Shown in pieces: positions 56,212-64,000 of a DNA stretch of 64,000 nucleotides. The notes under the pieces are model-generated. The model was given only the letters and a program-made list of their open reading frames with translations, was not told the origin of the DNA and made no database searches. The stretch comes from Oceanobacillus damuensis (lineage in GTDB: Bacteria; Bacillota; Bacilli; Bacillales; Amphibacillaceae). The stretch's first letter is position 1. The number at the start of each line of letters is the position of its first letter. The stretch spans positions 1 to 64,000 of the forward strand of contig NZ_LQNF01000028.1 of assembly GCF_001618145.1 (NCBI RefSeq), in the 5' to 3' direction. A program made the position numbers and the translations under genes.

Positions 56212-58632
56212 ATGAAAAAACGAGTTAGTTCAATTTTTATGACAGCAATGATCCTCATGTCTTCGTTAGTAAATCCTGCTAATGCGATGACCGGTGGAAC
56301 GGAAGGGACCAACCCTTGGATGAACACCGAGCTGTCTGCTGAGGAGCGCACCGAGCTGCTTCTCGATGAGATGACGATGGAACAGAAGATCCAGCAAATT
56401 GCTGTTTCACGCTTCAATGAGAACGACAAAGGTGAGACAGTCGTCATTGACAAGGGTGGTACAAGCGAGTACCAAAACGGCGAATTCGCACCTCAGGGTA
56501 CCTTGCCAGGGTGTGAGTGGCAGGACACTGGCCGACAAATCCGTGGGATCGAGGAACTGGGCATCCCCACAATCCGCATGACCAACGGTGGTACTGGCGT
56601 GAAGGGCGGATCGTGTGGCAATGATCCGGAGGCGACGGGATTACCGTCTACCCCGGCGATGGCTGCAACCTTCAACCGTGAGCTGAACTATGAGGCTGGC
56701 CGAATTCTCGGCGAAGAAACACGTGCCTTCGCGCATCACGTGATGCTCGGGCCTGGCATGAACTTAATACGTCACCCGTACGGTGGCCGTAACTATGAAT
56801 ATTTCAGTGAGGACCCGTATTTGACTGGTATACTTGCGACTGAACAAGTCAAAGGCATCCAGGACCAAGGCGTTCAGGCACAGCTTAAGCACTTGGCCGG
56901 TAACGAGCAAGAGACTGAGCGATGGACGATGGGTGTCCAGGTTCCTTCACAGACCATGAACGAGCTGTACATGCTGCCTTTCGAGATGACCGTCAAGGAT
57001 GCTGACCCAGCCTCCGTGATGTGCTCCTTCCCGGATGTTAACGGCACTTATGCTTGTGATAGCTCTGAATTGCTTCAAGATGCCCTGCGCGATAACTGGG
57101 GCTTTGACGGTTATGTTATGAGTGACCGTCGCGCAATTCACGACACAGTTGCTGCCATCAAGGCGGGCACGAATGTCGAGCTAGACTGGGCACCACAGTA
57201 CTACACAGAGGAGAAAATCCAGGATGCTCTTGATTCTGGTGAAGTAACCGAGGACGACATCGATAATCTTCTTCGTCCACGCTACATCAAGATGATCGAG
57301 TATGGACATATGGATGAGCCTTACGATGAGTTCCTGCCGGAGATTGTCGATCCGATTGCTAACGGTGCAAGTGCTCGTAAGATGGCAGAGGAAGGTTCCG
57401 TACTGTTAAAGAACGATAACGACTTCTTGCCACTGGACGGTGAACCGGAGTCAATCGCATTGATCGGCCTGGAGTGGTTCGCAGGTGAGGCAAAGATGTC
57501 CCCACGCTCTATTCGGGACAATAACGATAACGTAAATACTCCTTATACGGTCACTCCGCAAGAAGGACTGGAGAACGTTATCGAGGAACTAGGCTATGAC
57601 ACTGAAGTAACATACAACGATGGCCGTGACCCTGAGGCTGCCGCTGAGCTGGCCGCTGAGTCCGACGTCGTACTTCTCATGATCGGTGACAACCCACATG
57701 AGACTGTGGACCGCGATACCCTTGGTTTCCCTGCCATCGACCTTGATGAACATAAGGATCGAGAAAACTATGTGGAGCAGGAGCCACTAATCGAGGCGGT
57801 TCTTGAGGCGAATGCGGAAAATACCGCTGTAGTTCTGAAGACTTCCGGTACGGTGCTTATGCCGTGGCTGGATGAAGTACCTGCAGTACTTGAAGCTTGG
57901 TTCCCAGGCATGGAGGATGGAAATGCCGTAGCCAACTTGCTTTACGGTAAAGTCAATCCTTCCGGTAAGCTGCCTATGACATTCGGTGCAACCGAGCGTG
58001 AAGCTGCCTTTGCAACAGAAGTGCAATTCCCTGGAACGCGTCAGGACACTGGTAAGACAGGCGGACCAGGCCCATACGGTGACGGTTCCGACCAATTAAT
58101 CGCTCAATACACTGAGGGTCTAGAGATGGGCTACCGCTGGTATGAAGCAAACGATGTGGAGCCAGTATTCTCATTTGGACACGGTCTATCGTATACGACT
58201 TTCGAGTATAATGACCTTAAGGTGAAAAAGGTACGTGGTGAAGGTAATTCGAATGGAAAAGGCAACAAGAGTTCCCTGACCGGTATTGAAGTGTCCTTCA
58301 CAATCAAGAACACAGGTGACGTTGCCGGAAAAGAAGCGGCACAGGTCTATCTGACACTTCCGGACGAGGCAGGACAGCCAACTAAACGTCTTGTCAACTT
58401 TGAGAAGGTTGATCTTGAGCCTGGTGAGAGTGAGCGTGTGACTGTGGAAATTAACCAGGCTGACTCTAACCACCCATTCTCTTATTTCACTCCGGAAGAG
58501 CCGGACAATCTGGAGAACTGGGCTGATGGCGAGTGGGAAACTGTTGACGGAAAGTACCAAGTGCATGTTGGTGGTTCCTCGGCAGACACCCCGCTGGAAA
58601 AGAGCGTGCCGTTGAAATTTCAAACTCAGTAA
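56212..58632 (+). CDS. Secreted glycoside hydrolase family 3 protein (beta-glucosidase or xylosidase type)
   Basis: An 806-residue exported enzyme. Residues 1 to about 25 are a signal peptide (KKR, hydrophobic core, ANA cleavage site). The GH3 N-domain has the substrate motif KHLAGNEQE (from K226) and the nucleophile aspartate D305 in VMSDRRAIH (usually SDWGATH, so the tryptophan position is changed to arginine). The alpha/beta sandwich domain and a C-terminal fibronectin-III-like domain (about 690-800) follow. It probably removes non-reducing-end beta-sugars; which sugar cannot be told. GC content is higher than in its neighbours (33 of 60 in a sampled line). ATG behind AAGGGAGAG. Confidence 0.87.
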   Translation: MKKRVSSIFMTAMILMSSLVNPANAMTGGTEGTNPWMNTELSAEERTELLLDEMTMEQKIQQIAVSRFNENDKGETVVIDKGGTSEYQNGEFAPQGTLPGCEWQDTGRQIRGIEELGIPTIRMTNGGTGVKGGSCGNDPEATGLPSTPAMAATFNRELNYEAGRILGEETRAFAHHVMLGPGMNLIRHPYGGRNYEYFSEDPYLTGILATEQVKGIQDQGVQAQLKHLAGNEQETERWTMGVQVPSQTMNELYMLPFEMTVKDADPASVMCSFPDVNGTYACDSSELLQDALRDNWGFDGYVMSDRRAIHDTVAAIKAGTNVELDWAPQYYTEEKIQDALDSGEVTEDDIDNLLRPRYIKMIEYGHMDEPYDEFLPEIVDPIANGASARKMAEEGSVLLKNDNDFLPLDGEPESIALIGLEWFAGEAKMSPRSIRDNNDNVNTPYTVTPQEGLENVIEELGYDTEVTYNDGRDPEAAAELAAESDVVLLMIGDNPHETVDRDTLGFPAIDLDEHKDRENYVEQEPLIEAVLEANAENTAVVLKTSGTVLMPWLDEVPAVLEAWFPGMEDGNAVANLLYGKVNPSGKLPMTFGATEREAAFATEVQFPGTRQDTGKTGGPGPYGDGSDQLIAQYTEGLEMGYRWYEANDVEPVFSFGHGLSYTTFEYNDLKVKKVRGEGNSNGKGNKSSLTGIEVSFTIKNTGDVAGKEAAQVYLTLPDEAGQPTKRLVNFEKVDLEPGESERVTVEINQADSNHPFSYFTPEEPDNLENWADGEWETVDGKYQVHVGGSSADTPLEKSVPLKFQTQ

Positions 58633-58726
58633 GGAAGATAGCAAGGGAAACACCCGTCAATGGGTCCCTCGCTATGGGATGACGATGGCGACCTGGTAGG
58701 GGTCGCCAGGCATCTCGAAAGTGGTG

Positions 58727-58775
58727 AGCCCGCGGGGCTTGGCGAATCACGCCGAGGCCGCGGGCTTATCGTTTT
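58727..58775 (+). terminator. GC-rich terminator between GH3 and beta-helix genes
   Basis: AGCCCGCGG and CCGCGGGCT enclose a second stem (CTTGGCG/CGCCGAG) and precede TTATCGTTTTT. The long, almost all-GC stem is unlike every other terminator here and resembles those of high-GC actinobacteria. Confidence 0.8.
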
Positions 58776-58825
58776 TCTCGACGCCTTCATGGGCGACGAG
58801 AGTCATGGAAGGATGTGAGTAGTTG

Positions 58826-60361
58826 ATGAAGAAATACGCTCGGAATAGCAGGCGAGCTCTAGGGCATTCGTGGTTGGTGTTCCTTGTTCTGATGGTCTTC
58901 TTGGCCGCATGCACCGTCGAGAAACCTGACAAGCCAGCCGAGAGCGATGAAACTGTAGAACCGATACCGTCCGAGAGAGGTGAAAACGTGGAACCTGCCC
59001 AGTCCGAGCACGGCGACTGGCAGGCTCCCGGCTTGGTGGACCGGTCCGGCAACCCGATCGAGGTGCCGATGCCGGATCCGGCATCGGGCAGGACACTGGA
59101 CGTTTCGGACTTCGGGGCAGATCCGAATCCGGACTCACACGACGACGCAGCAGCCATCAGGGCGGCCCTGGACGCGGCCGAACCGGGTGACGAAGTCCTG
59201 CTGCCGGCCGGCACGTATGACCTGCGCACCACTGACCCGACCGACGAGTCGGCGAACATCGTGCTTCGCAGCGGCGTGGACCTGCGCGGTGAAGGGCAGG
59301 AGCGTACGGTGCTGCTGACCTCCCTTGATGGCGAGGATGACAGCAGGGTAATACGCGGCTCAGGCGTCCATGACGTCATCGTCGCTGACTTTACCATCAC
59401 CTCCCGACATGAGGGGCCACTCGGCGACGACCCCGACGACGGCGATGCGAGTGGCGGCCCGATGTACGGAATCTACCTTGGAGCCCCAAAAGGGCAGCCC
59501 AGTTCCCGAGTGCTGGTGGAGAATTTGGGCATCCGCAGGTTCGAGCGCCACGGTATCTCAGTCAAGGCAAGCCGTGAAGTGACCCTCTCCGGAAACTATA
59601 TCAGCGAGGCAACTGCCGTCGGCCCCGGCGGACAGGGCTACGGCATTGCTATTGAGGGGTCAAGGGACCAGCACGATCCGAATGCCGCCAACGATTCCCG
59701 GCACAACGTCGTCATCGGCAATACATTCGATGGCAAGCATCTGCGGCACGCCATTCTGCTGCAGTTCCCAACGCACAACAATCTTGTGGCTGAGAACACC
59801 ATCGTCGGCAGCCTCCTTGACGCCATCGACCTGCACGGCGAGGGTGAATACCTGAACGAAATCCGAGACAACACGGTCACCGGCGGGGATCGGGCGGGCA
59901 TCGCTTTGGGCAATTCTGGAGGGTCCAAGAACAAGCACGACGCCTCAGGACCTGGAAACTGGGTACACTCCAACGACCTGATTGGAAACCGTCAGGGAGT
60001 CCTTGTCATACTGGGAACTCCGGACACCCTCATCGAGGACAACAGGATAACCGCCGGGGAGGATTCGAAAGCCGGAATCGAGGTCCGCAATGCGCCAGGA
60101 ACGAAGTTGCACGGTAACCACATCACTGGAGGGACTGACGGGTTCTGGGCCATCCGGCTCAGTGAGGACCGCGGTACTGAAGGAAGGGGTATTGGAATAC
60201 CCTCGGACATCAGGATTGAGTCCAACGTTATTCGACAGGCTGCTAACGGTATAAGGATGGATGCAGGGAAGGACCTCAGCATGGTGGAAAACATTGTCGA
60301 CGGTATCGAAGGAGACGAACTGAAGGTGGGCGACGGGATAAAAAATTTAATGATACGTTAG
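58826..60361 (+). CDS. Right-handed beta-helix lipoprotein, possible polysaccharide lyase or epimerase
   Basis: A 511-residue exported lipoprotein: signal peptide with lipobox LAAC (cysteine 29), an acidic linker (about 30-85), then VSDFGADPNPDSHDDAAAI, the pectate-lyase-like entry motif, and many parallel beta-helix turns (NYISEATAVGPGG, NTIVGSLLDAIDL, NRITAGEDSKAGIEV, NVIRQAANGIRM). Members act on pectin, alginate or other uronic-acid polymers, but no catalytic residues can be fixed by eye. GC content is very high (42 and 36 of 60 in two sampled lines) against about 40-45% for the window. ATG 58826 is used; TTG 58823 is possible. Confidence 0.82.
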   Translation: MKKYARNSRRALGHSWLVFLVLMVFLAACTVEKPDKPAESDETVEPIPSERGENVEPAQSEHGDWQAPGLVDRSGNPIEVPMPDPASGRTLDVSDFGADPNPDSHDDAAAIRAALDAAEPGDEVLLPAGTYDLRTTDPTDESANIVLRSGVDLRGEGQERTVLLTSLDGEDDSRVIRGSGVHDVIVADFTITSRHEGPLGDDPDDGDASGGPMYGIYLGAPKGQPSSRVLVENLGIRRFERHGISVKASREVTLSGNYISEATAVGPGGQGYGIAIEGSRDQHDPNAANDSRHNVVIGNTFDGKHLRHAILLQFPTHNNLVAENTIVGSLLDAIDLHGEGEYLNEIRDNTVTGGDRAGIALGNSGGSKNKHDASGPGNWVHSNDLIGNRQGVLVILGTPDTLIEDNRITAGEDSKAGIEVRNAPGTKLHGNHITGGTDGFWAIRLSEDRGTEGRGIGIPSDIRIESNVIRQAANGIRMDAGKDLSMVENIVDGIEGDELKVGDGIKNLMIR

Positions 60362-60417
60362 AAAAAATAGTTGGTTATTATAAAAAATCCTTTGAAATTG
60401 CTGAGATAAAAGAAAGT

Positions 60418-60469
60418 AAAATTACGGTCTTAAAGGCGCTCATCGTGCACCTCAGTTCACAACGTTAAT
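60418..60469. repeat. rpsI 3' end, copy 3 (presumed attR)
   Basis: AAATTACGGTCTTAAAGGCG, CTCATCGTGCACCTCAGTTC and AACGTTAAT match the rpsI end, better than copy 2 does. A terminator follows within 15 bases, as follows rpsI itself, so this may be the original downstream flank of rpsI before insertion. Confidence 0.75.
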
Positions 60470-60483
60470 CATATTACCGTTTT

Positions 60484-60520
60484 AAAAAACTCCCAAACCT
60501 TTTGGTCTGGGAGTTTTTTG
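60484..60520. terminator. bidirectional terminator
   Basis: AAAAAACTCCCA and TGGGAGTTTTTT arms with T tracts in both directions. It can end the dctPQM transcript (minus strand) as well as transcripts from the island (plus strand). Confidence 0.88.
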
Positions 60521-60550
60521 TTCGACAAAATTCGGGGAGTGACAGGCACC

Positions 60551-61846
60551 CTATAGTCCGAATAGGTTTGGTAAGAATAAACTTAGCTGCGGAACGAACG
60601 TAACAAATAGTAGTACTATAATTACTACTGCAAAGAACGGGAGCAGTGTTTTAATTACTTGCTCGATTCTCACATCTGCAACACTGGCACCGACAAATAA
60701 TGCACTTCCTACTGGTGGTGTCATGTTCCCGATACATAAAGCGAAACATAGAATCATTCCAAAGTGTACAGGGTCAATTTGGAAGCTTTGGGCTACCGGT
60801 AAAAAGATTGGTGTGAATATGAGTACAGCTGGCGTTATATCCATGAATGTTCCTACAAGAAGCAGGATAACAAGCATGATCAGCATAATTCCAATCTGGT
60901 TTTCTGTAATGGATAACAGGGCATTACTGATTGTTTCAGGTAATCCCAAATACGACATTACTAATGAAAATAGCGCAGAAGCAGTTATCAGGAATAGAAT
61001 CATACCAGTAATTTCAATCGTTTCTTTTAAAATCACCGGAATATCCTTAATTTTTAGGCTCTTGTATACCAATGCAAGGATAGTCGAGTATAGTACGGCA
61101 ACTGCAGCACCTTCTGTTGCAGTGAATATTCCTGCGATGATACCGCCGATTACGATAACAATAAGAAGCAAGCTTGGAATGGCACTGCCGACAATATAAA
61201 ACACATCTTTAACGCTCGGTAACTTTGATACCGGATAATTTTCCTTCTTCGCCATGAAAAAGGCAACAATCATAACAGCCAATCCCCAAAGGATACCAGG
61301 GATATAGCCAGCCATGAAAAGAGCTGCAACCGAAGTTCCGCCACTTACTAATGAATAGACAATTAACACAGAACTTGGCGGGATGATCAACCCTGTAGGT
61401 GCAGAAGCAATATTTACTGCTGCAGAGTAGGTTCGTTTATACCCTTGGTTGTCCTGCATAGGTGTCATAATTCGGCCCATTGCTGCCGCTGAGGCAACAC
61501 TGGAACCGGCAATTGCTCCAAAAAGCATGTTTCCCACAACATTTGTATGGGCAAGCGAGCCTGGAAGTTTCCCAACAAGTACTTTCGCAAAGTTTACTAA
61601 TCGAAAAGCTATCCCGCCTGTATTCATAATGATACCGGATAATACGAATAGCGGGATGGCGAGCATGGTAAAGTTATCTATCCCCGTTATCATCCGCTGA
61701 GCAGAGGTCATTATGGCAACATCGAAGGGAAGAACAAATAGAAAGGTCAAAACGGAACTAGCAATGATTGCTATTGCAATTGGAGCTCCAAACCATAATA
61801 AAAAGAAAAAGCTGATAAATAATATGATTCCTGCAATTGTTTCCAT
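60551..61846 (-). CDS. TRAP transporter large permease, DctM type
   Basis: A 431-residue membrane protein with about 12-13 hydrophobic segments and the DctM features GIDNFTMLAIPLFVLSG, GAIAGSSVASAAAMGRIMTP and TEGAAVAVLY. It carries the sodium-coupled transport path for organic acids bound by the DctP protein. The start overlaps the dctQ stop. The stop codon directly abuts the motif GGTGCCTGTCACTCCCC (minus strand). Confidence 0.92.
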   Translation of the reverse strand: METIAGIILFISFFFLLWFGAPIAIAIIASSVLTFLFVLPFDVAIMTSAQRMITGIDNFTMLAIPLFVLSGIIMNTGGIAFRLVNFAKVLVGKLPGSLAHTNVVGNMLFGAIAGSSVASAAAMGRIMTPMQDNQGYKRTYSAAVNIASAPTGLIIPPSSVLIVYSLVSGGTSVAALFMAGYIPGILWGLAVMIVAFFMAKKENYPVSKLPSVKDVFYIVGSAIPSLLLIVIVIGGIIAGIFTATEGAAVAVLYSTILALVYKSLKIKDIPVILKETIEITGMILFLITASALFSLVMSYLGLPETISNALLSITENQIGIMLIMLVILLLVGTFMDITPAVLIFTPIFLPVAQSFQIDPVHFGMILCFALCIGNMTPPVGSALFVGASVADVRIEQVIKTLLPFFAVVIIVLLFVTFVPQLSLFLPNLFGL

Positions 61847-62331
61847 CAGACACCAACCTCCTCATTCTGGGTTTCCTTACCGATCAACATACTGTGAACA
61901 GTATAAAGGATGATAAGAATCCCACTGACTGGTAAAGCGGCATATACGATTGCCATGGAAATTCCTGTAGACGCCGCTGTCTGTGCAGAAGTCAATAGAA
62001 CTACTTTCATTCCACCATAAACCATAAGAACGGATGTAAGTGCAATAATCAGTACATCGGTAACTCTTTCAAATATGGCCAGCGTTCGGTCATTGAACTT
62101 TTCTCTGAAGAAAAGGATTGCAATATGCTTCTTCGCTCCAAATACGTATGCAGCCGTCATTAATCCAAACCAAATCAGTAAATACCTTGTGATTTCTTCG
62201 GTACCTGGAGAAGAAATGTTAAATACATACCGTGCAAGCACTTGCCATATGGAAAAGATGACCATCATAATCAAAAGAATGGATGAAAACGTCAAGAGTG
62301 TCTTATCAAGCATGTCTTTAAATTTAGTCAT
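61846..62331 (-). CDS. TRAP transporter small permease, DctQ type
   Basis: A 161-residue protein with four membrane helices and the family segment WFGLMTAAYVFGAKKHIAI. It scaffolds the large permease. It overlaps dctP (8 bases) and dctM (1 base), so the three genes are one operon read dctP-dctQ-dctM. Confidence 0.9.
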   Translation of the reverse strand: MTKFKDMLDKTLLTFSSILLIMMVIFSIWQVLARYVFNISSPGTEEITRYLLIWFGLMTAAYVFGAKKHIAILFFREKFNDRTLAIFERVTDVLIIALTSVLMVYGGMKVVLLTSAQTAASTGISMAIVYAALPVSGILIILYTVHSMLIGKETQNEEVGV

Positions 62332-63319
62332 TTGCTTTCCCTCCCATTATCAGTTGATAGATAGCTTCTGTTTTTTCATCCTTGGCATACGCTTTATGAA
62401 GAGGTTGTACAGCCTCGATAAATGGGTCTCTATCTACTTCGATAAATTCCACTCCCATTCGATCTTTTGCAATCTGTGTCTGCTCTTCTATTGCCGCTGA
62501 CCATACATCTTCATGGAAGACGGTTGATTCATCTGCAGCTTCCTGTATGATTGTTTGTTCCTCTTCAGAAAATCGATTAAAGCTTTCAGCATTCATGATC
62601 AGCATATCCGGTACAATTTGATGGCCAGTGTACATATAATACTTGGCAACTTCTCCATGATTGTTTCCGACTAAAGCGGTTTCATTGTTCTCGGCCGCAT
62701 CGATGACACCAGATTGCAGGGCAGTATATACTTCTCCATAAGCCATCGCTGTTGGGATGCCACCTAATGCTTCAACCATTTTAACGCTTGTTTGACTTGG
62801 CTGTACCCGAGTTTTTAAACCGCGCATATCCGAAACATCGTGCACTTCTCTATCTTTTGTATATAGATGTCTTGTGCCAGCATTATAATAAGTCAGACCG
62901 ATAAACCCAATCTTTTCAGTCTGTTGATAAATTTGGTCTGTAATGGACTTATCATTCATGATCTGTTCAAATTCCTCATAGCTTTCAAAAACATATGGAA
63001 GACTGAAGATGGAATAATCGGATTCAAAGCCTTCTAATGCACTGGCACTTACCTTGGAAACATCTACTGCCCCCGTTTGTGTCAGTTCAATAACTTCTCT
63101 TTCACTACCCAACTGCCCATTTGGAAATATCTTAACCTGGATCGAATCGTTCGACTTCTCTTCCACTAACCTTCCAAATTCCACTAATGATTTGTGTACC
63201 GGGTGATCGAGTGACTGATTATGCGCAAGCTTAAGTTCCCTTGCCTCTGAATTGCCTGTTGCATTTTGACAGCCGGCGAGAATAAGAATCGCTGCTATCA
63301 TTATTAATATCTTCTTCAT
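62324..63319 (-). CDS. TRAP transporter substrate-binding lipoprotein, DctP type
   Basis: A 331-residue binding protein with lipobox LAGC (cysteine 17), anchored outside the membrane. Family features: NAGTRH near 147-152 and GLKTRVQPSQ with the carboxylate-binding arginine R171. DctP proteins bind C4-dicarboxylates, sialic acid or uronates; the divergent uxaC makes glucuronate or galacturonate most likely, by context. ATG behind GAGGAGG. Confidence 0.9.
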   Translation of the reverse strand: MKKILIMIAAILILAGCQNATGNSEARELKLAHNQSLDHPVHKSLVEFGRLVEEKSNDSIQVKIFPNGQLGSEREVIELTQTGAVDVSKVSASALEGFESDYSIFSLPYVFESYEEFEQIMNDKSITDQIYQQTEKIGFIGLTYYNAGTRHLYTKDREVHDVSDMRGLKTRVQPSQTSVKMVEALGGIPTAMAYGEVYTALQSGVIDAAENNETALVGNNHGEVAKYYMYTGHQIVPDMLIMNAESFNRFSEEEQTIIQEAADESTVFHEDVWSAAIEEQTQIAKDRMGVEFIEVDRDPFIEAVQPLHKAYAKDEKTEAIYQLIMGGKAND

Positions 63320-63452
63320 TACGTAACCTCCTCGTAGTTGTTATTATTGAATCCACTGTTCGTTAAGTTTTCTCTTTAGGAGATAAAAGTATGGATGCGC
63401 TTAAATTTTAATTCCAGTTATAAAAAAATCACTTGTCTATTTTAAACTCCCC

Positions 63453-63469
63453 TTGAAACGCTATTTCAA
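63453..63469. promoter_or_regulatory. palindromic operator candidate, dctP side
   Basis: TTGAAACGCTATTTCAA: perfect TTGAAA/TTTCAA arms five bases apart, 134 bases upstream of dctP. It resembles operators of LacI/GntR-type sugar regulators. The rest of the 496-base divergent region is AT-rich. Confidence 0.5.
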
Positions 63470-63644
63470 ACAAACAAATGGGTAAAGCATGGTGAGTTTT
63501 TCACCTATTATTTAGTTGGATATCGATATAAGCAGGTATATTAAAAAGCCCATTATTATTACCCCTGATAATTTGACGAGTCTTTCTTTGGATATATCCC
63601 CCTTACGTCATTGGAAATTTAGTTGAAAAAAATATGTGAAACGC

Positions 63645-63673
63645 TTGAAAATTAAAACGTTTACATATATCAT
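63645..63673 (+). promoter_or_regulatory. uxaC promoter with overlapping cre-like site
   Basis: TTGAAA (63645-63650), a 17-base spacer and TATCAT (63668-63673). On the minus strand the spacer (63667-63650) reads TATGTAAACGTTTTAATT, which fits the CcpA cre consensus WWTGNAARCGNWWWCAWW with one mismatch. CcpA bound there would block the promoter, giving glucose repression of uronate use. Confidence 0.55.
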
Positions 63674-63815
63674 AAGACAAGTATACGATAAATAGTTTAT
63701 TTAGTAAACAAATTAATTATTTCCAGTAGCAATTTTTAAAATTAGGTTTTATGATGAATACGTCAGGAAAAAATTGCAAACGATTCTCATTATAAGAAGG
63801 AAAGGATGATTGAAA

Positions 63816-64000
63816 GTGAAAACTTTTATTACAGATGATTTTTTGCTTTATAATGATACGGCAAAGGAACTATATCACAATACGGCAAAGAACTTACCGA
63901 TTATTGATTATCATAACCACCTGAACCAGCATGAGATACTCCAGGATAAGAACTACTCAAATCTAGCTGAAGTATGGCTGGGCGGAGACCACTATAAATG
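63816..64000 (+). CDS. uxaC: Glucuronate (uronate) isomerase, N-terminal part
   Basis: The first 61 codons of UxaC, cut off by the window end. TDDFLL, then TAKELYH and the metal-site motif PIIDYHNHLNQHEI, and finally AEVWLGGDHYKW match the family N-terminus. UxaC converts glucuronate to fructuronate and galacturonate to tagaturonate. GTG start eight bases after AAAGGATG; the ATG inside that site is out of frame. Divergent from the TRAP operon. Confidence 0.93.
   Translation, partial: MKTFITDDFLLYNDTAKELYHNTAKNLPIIDYHNHLNQHEILQDKNYSNLAEVWLGGDHYK

Noticed and set aside
58747-59400. 217-codon minus-strand frame over the beta-helix gene start
   Set aside because: High GC content lengthens chance frames. 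The product is serine/arginine-rich with no domain, whereas the plus strand encodes a clear lipoprotein.

Overview
The window is a firmicute chromosome segment, most likely from a moderately halophilic or marine Bacillaceae in the Oceanobacillus/Virgibacillus/Lentibacillus neighbourhood. The reasons are the gene order (rRNA operon, ctsR-mcsA-mcsB-clpC-radA, cysE-cysS, sigH, rplKAJL-rpoBC, the S10-spc-alpha cluster), strong AGGAGG-type ribosome sites with frequent TTG/GTG starts, a cysteine T-box and a CtsR operator. The genus is inference; family level is well supported.

Bases 1-56 are the 3' end of a 5S rRNA. Bases 236-946 hold an MgtC-type membrane protein. Bases 1033-8793 carry the CtsR-controlled protein-quality-control operon, then radA and the PIN-TRAM protein gene. 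disA (expected between radA and the PIN-TRAM gene) and ispD-ispF (expected before gltX) are absent; an 85-bp repeat and a terminator sit at those junctions. Bases 8915-15728 carry gltX, T-box-controlled cysE-cysS, mrnC, rlmB, rae1, sigH, rpmG and secE. Bases 15944-32811 carry nusG, rplKAJL, rsmC, rpoBC, rplGB, rpsL, rpsG, fusA and tuf. Bases 33569-47893 are the long S10-spc-alpha run (rpsJ to rplQ, with secY, adk, infA and rpoA; map is missing after adk). Bases 48445-52731 carry the ECF transporter module, truA, rplM and rpsI.

From the 3' end of rpsI onward the character changes. About 50 bp of the rpsI 3' end recurs twice more, at 55443 and 60418. The two intervals look like two decayed islands inserted in tandem at this site. 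Just inside copy 1 is a fragment of a tyrosine-integrase N-terminus; just inside copy 2 is a fragment of an integrase C-terminus. Island 1 holds an intact fructose-6-phosphate aldolase/transaldolase-like gene and the ruins of its operon partners (a Gfo/Idh/MocA dehydrogenase and a DeoR regulator). Island 2 holds a secreted family 3 glycosidase and a strongly GC-rich right-handed beta-helix lipoprotein with a GC-rich terminator, which look transferred from a high-GC donor.

Beyond copy 3 is a divergent uronate-use locus: a TRAP transporter (dctP-dctQ-dctM, minus strand) facing the start of uxaC, whose promoter overlaps a cre-like site. A plausible reading is that the exported GH3 and beta-helix proteins trim plant or algal polysaccharide outside the cell, and the TRAP system and UxaC take up and isomerise the uronates released. 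The regulatory and metabolic links are inference from context.

Two families of short palindromic repeats are scattered at operon ends (three copies of about 85 bp around radA; four copies of a roughly 120-bp hairpin element after tuf and after rplQ).
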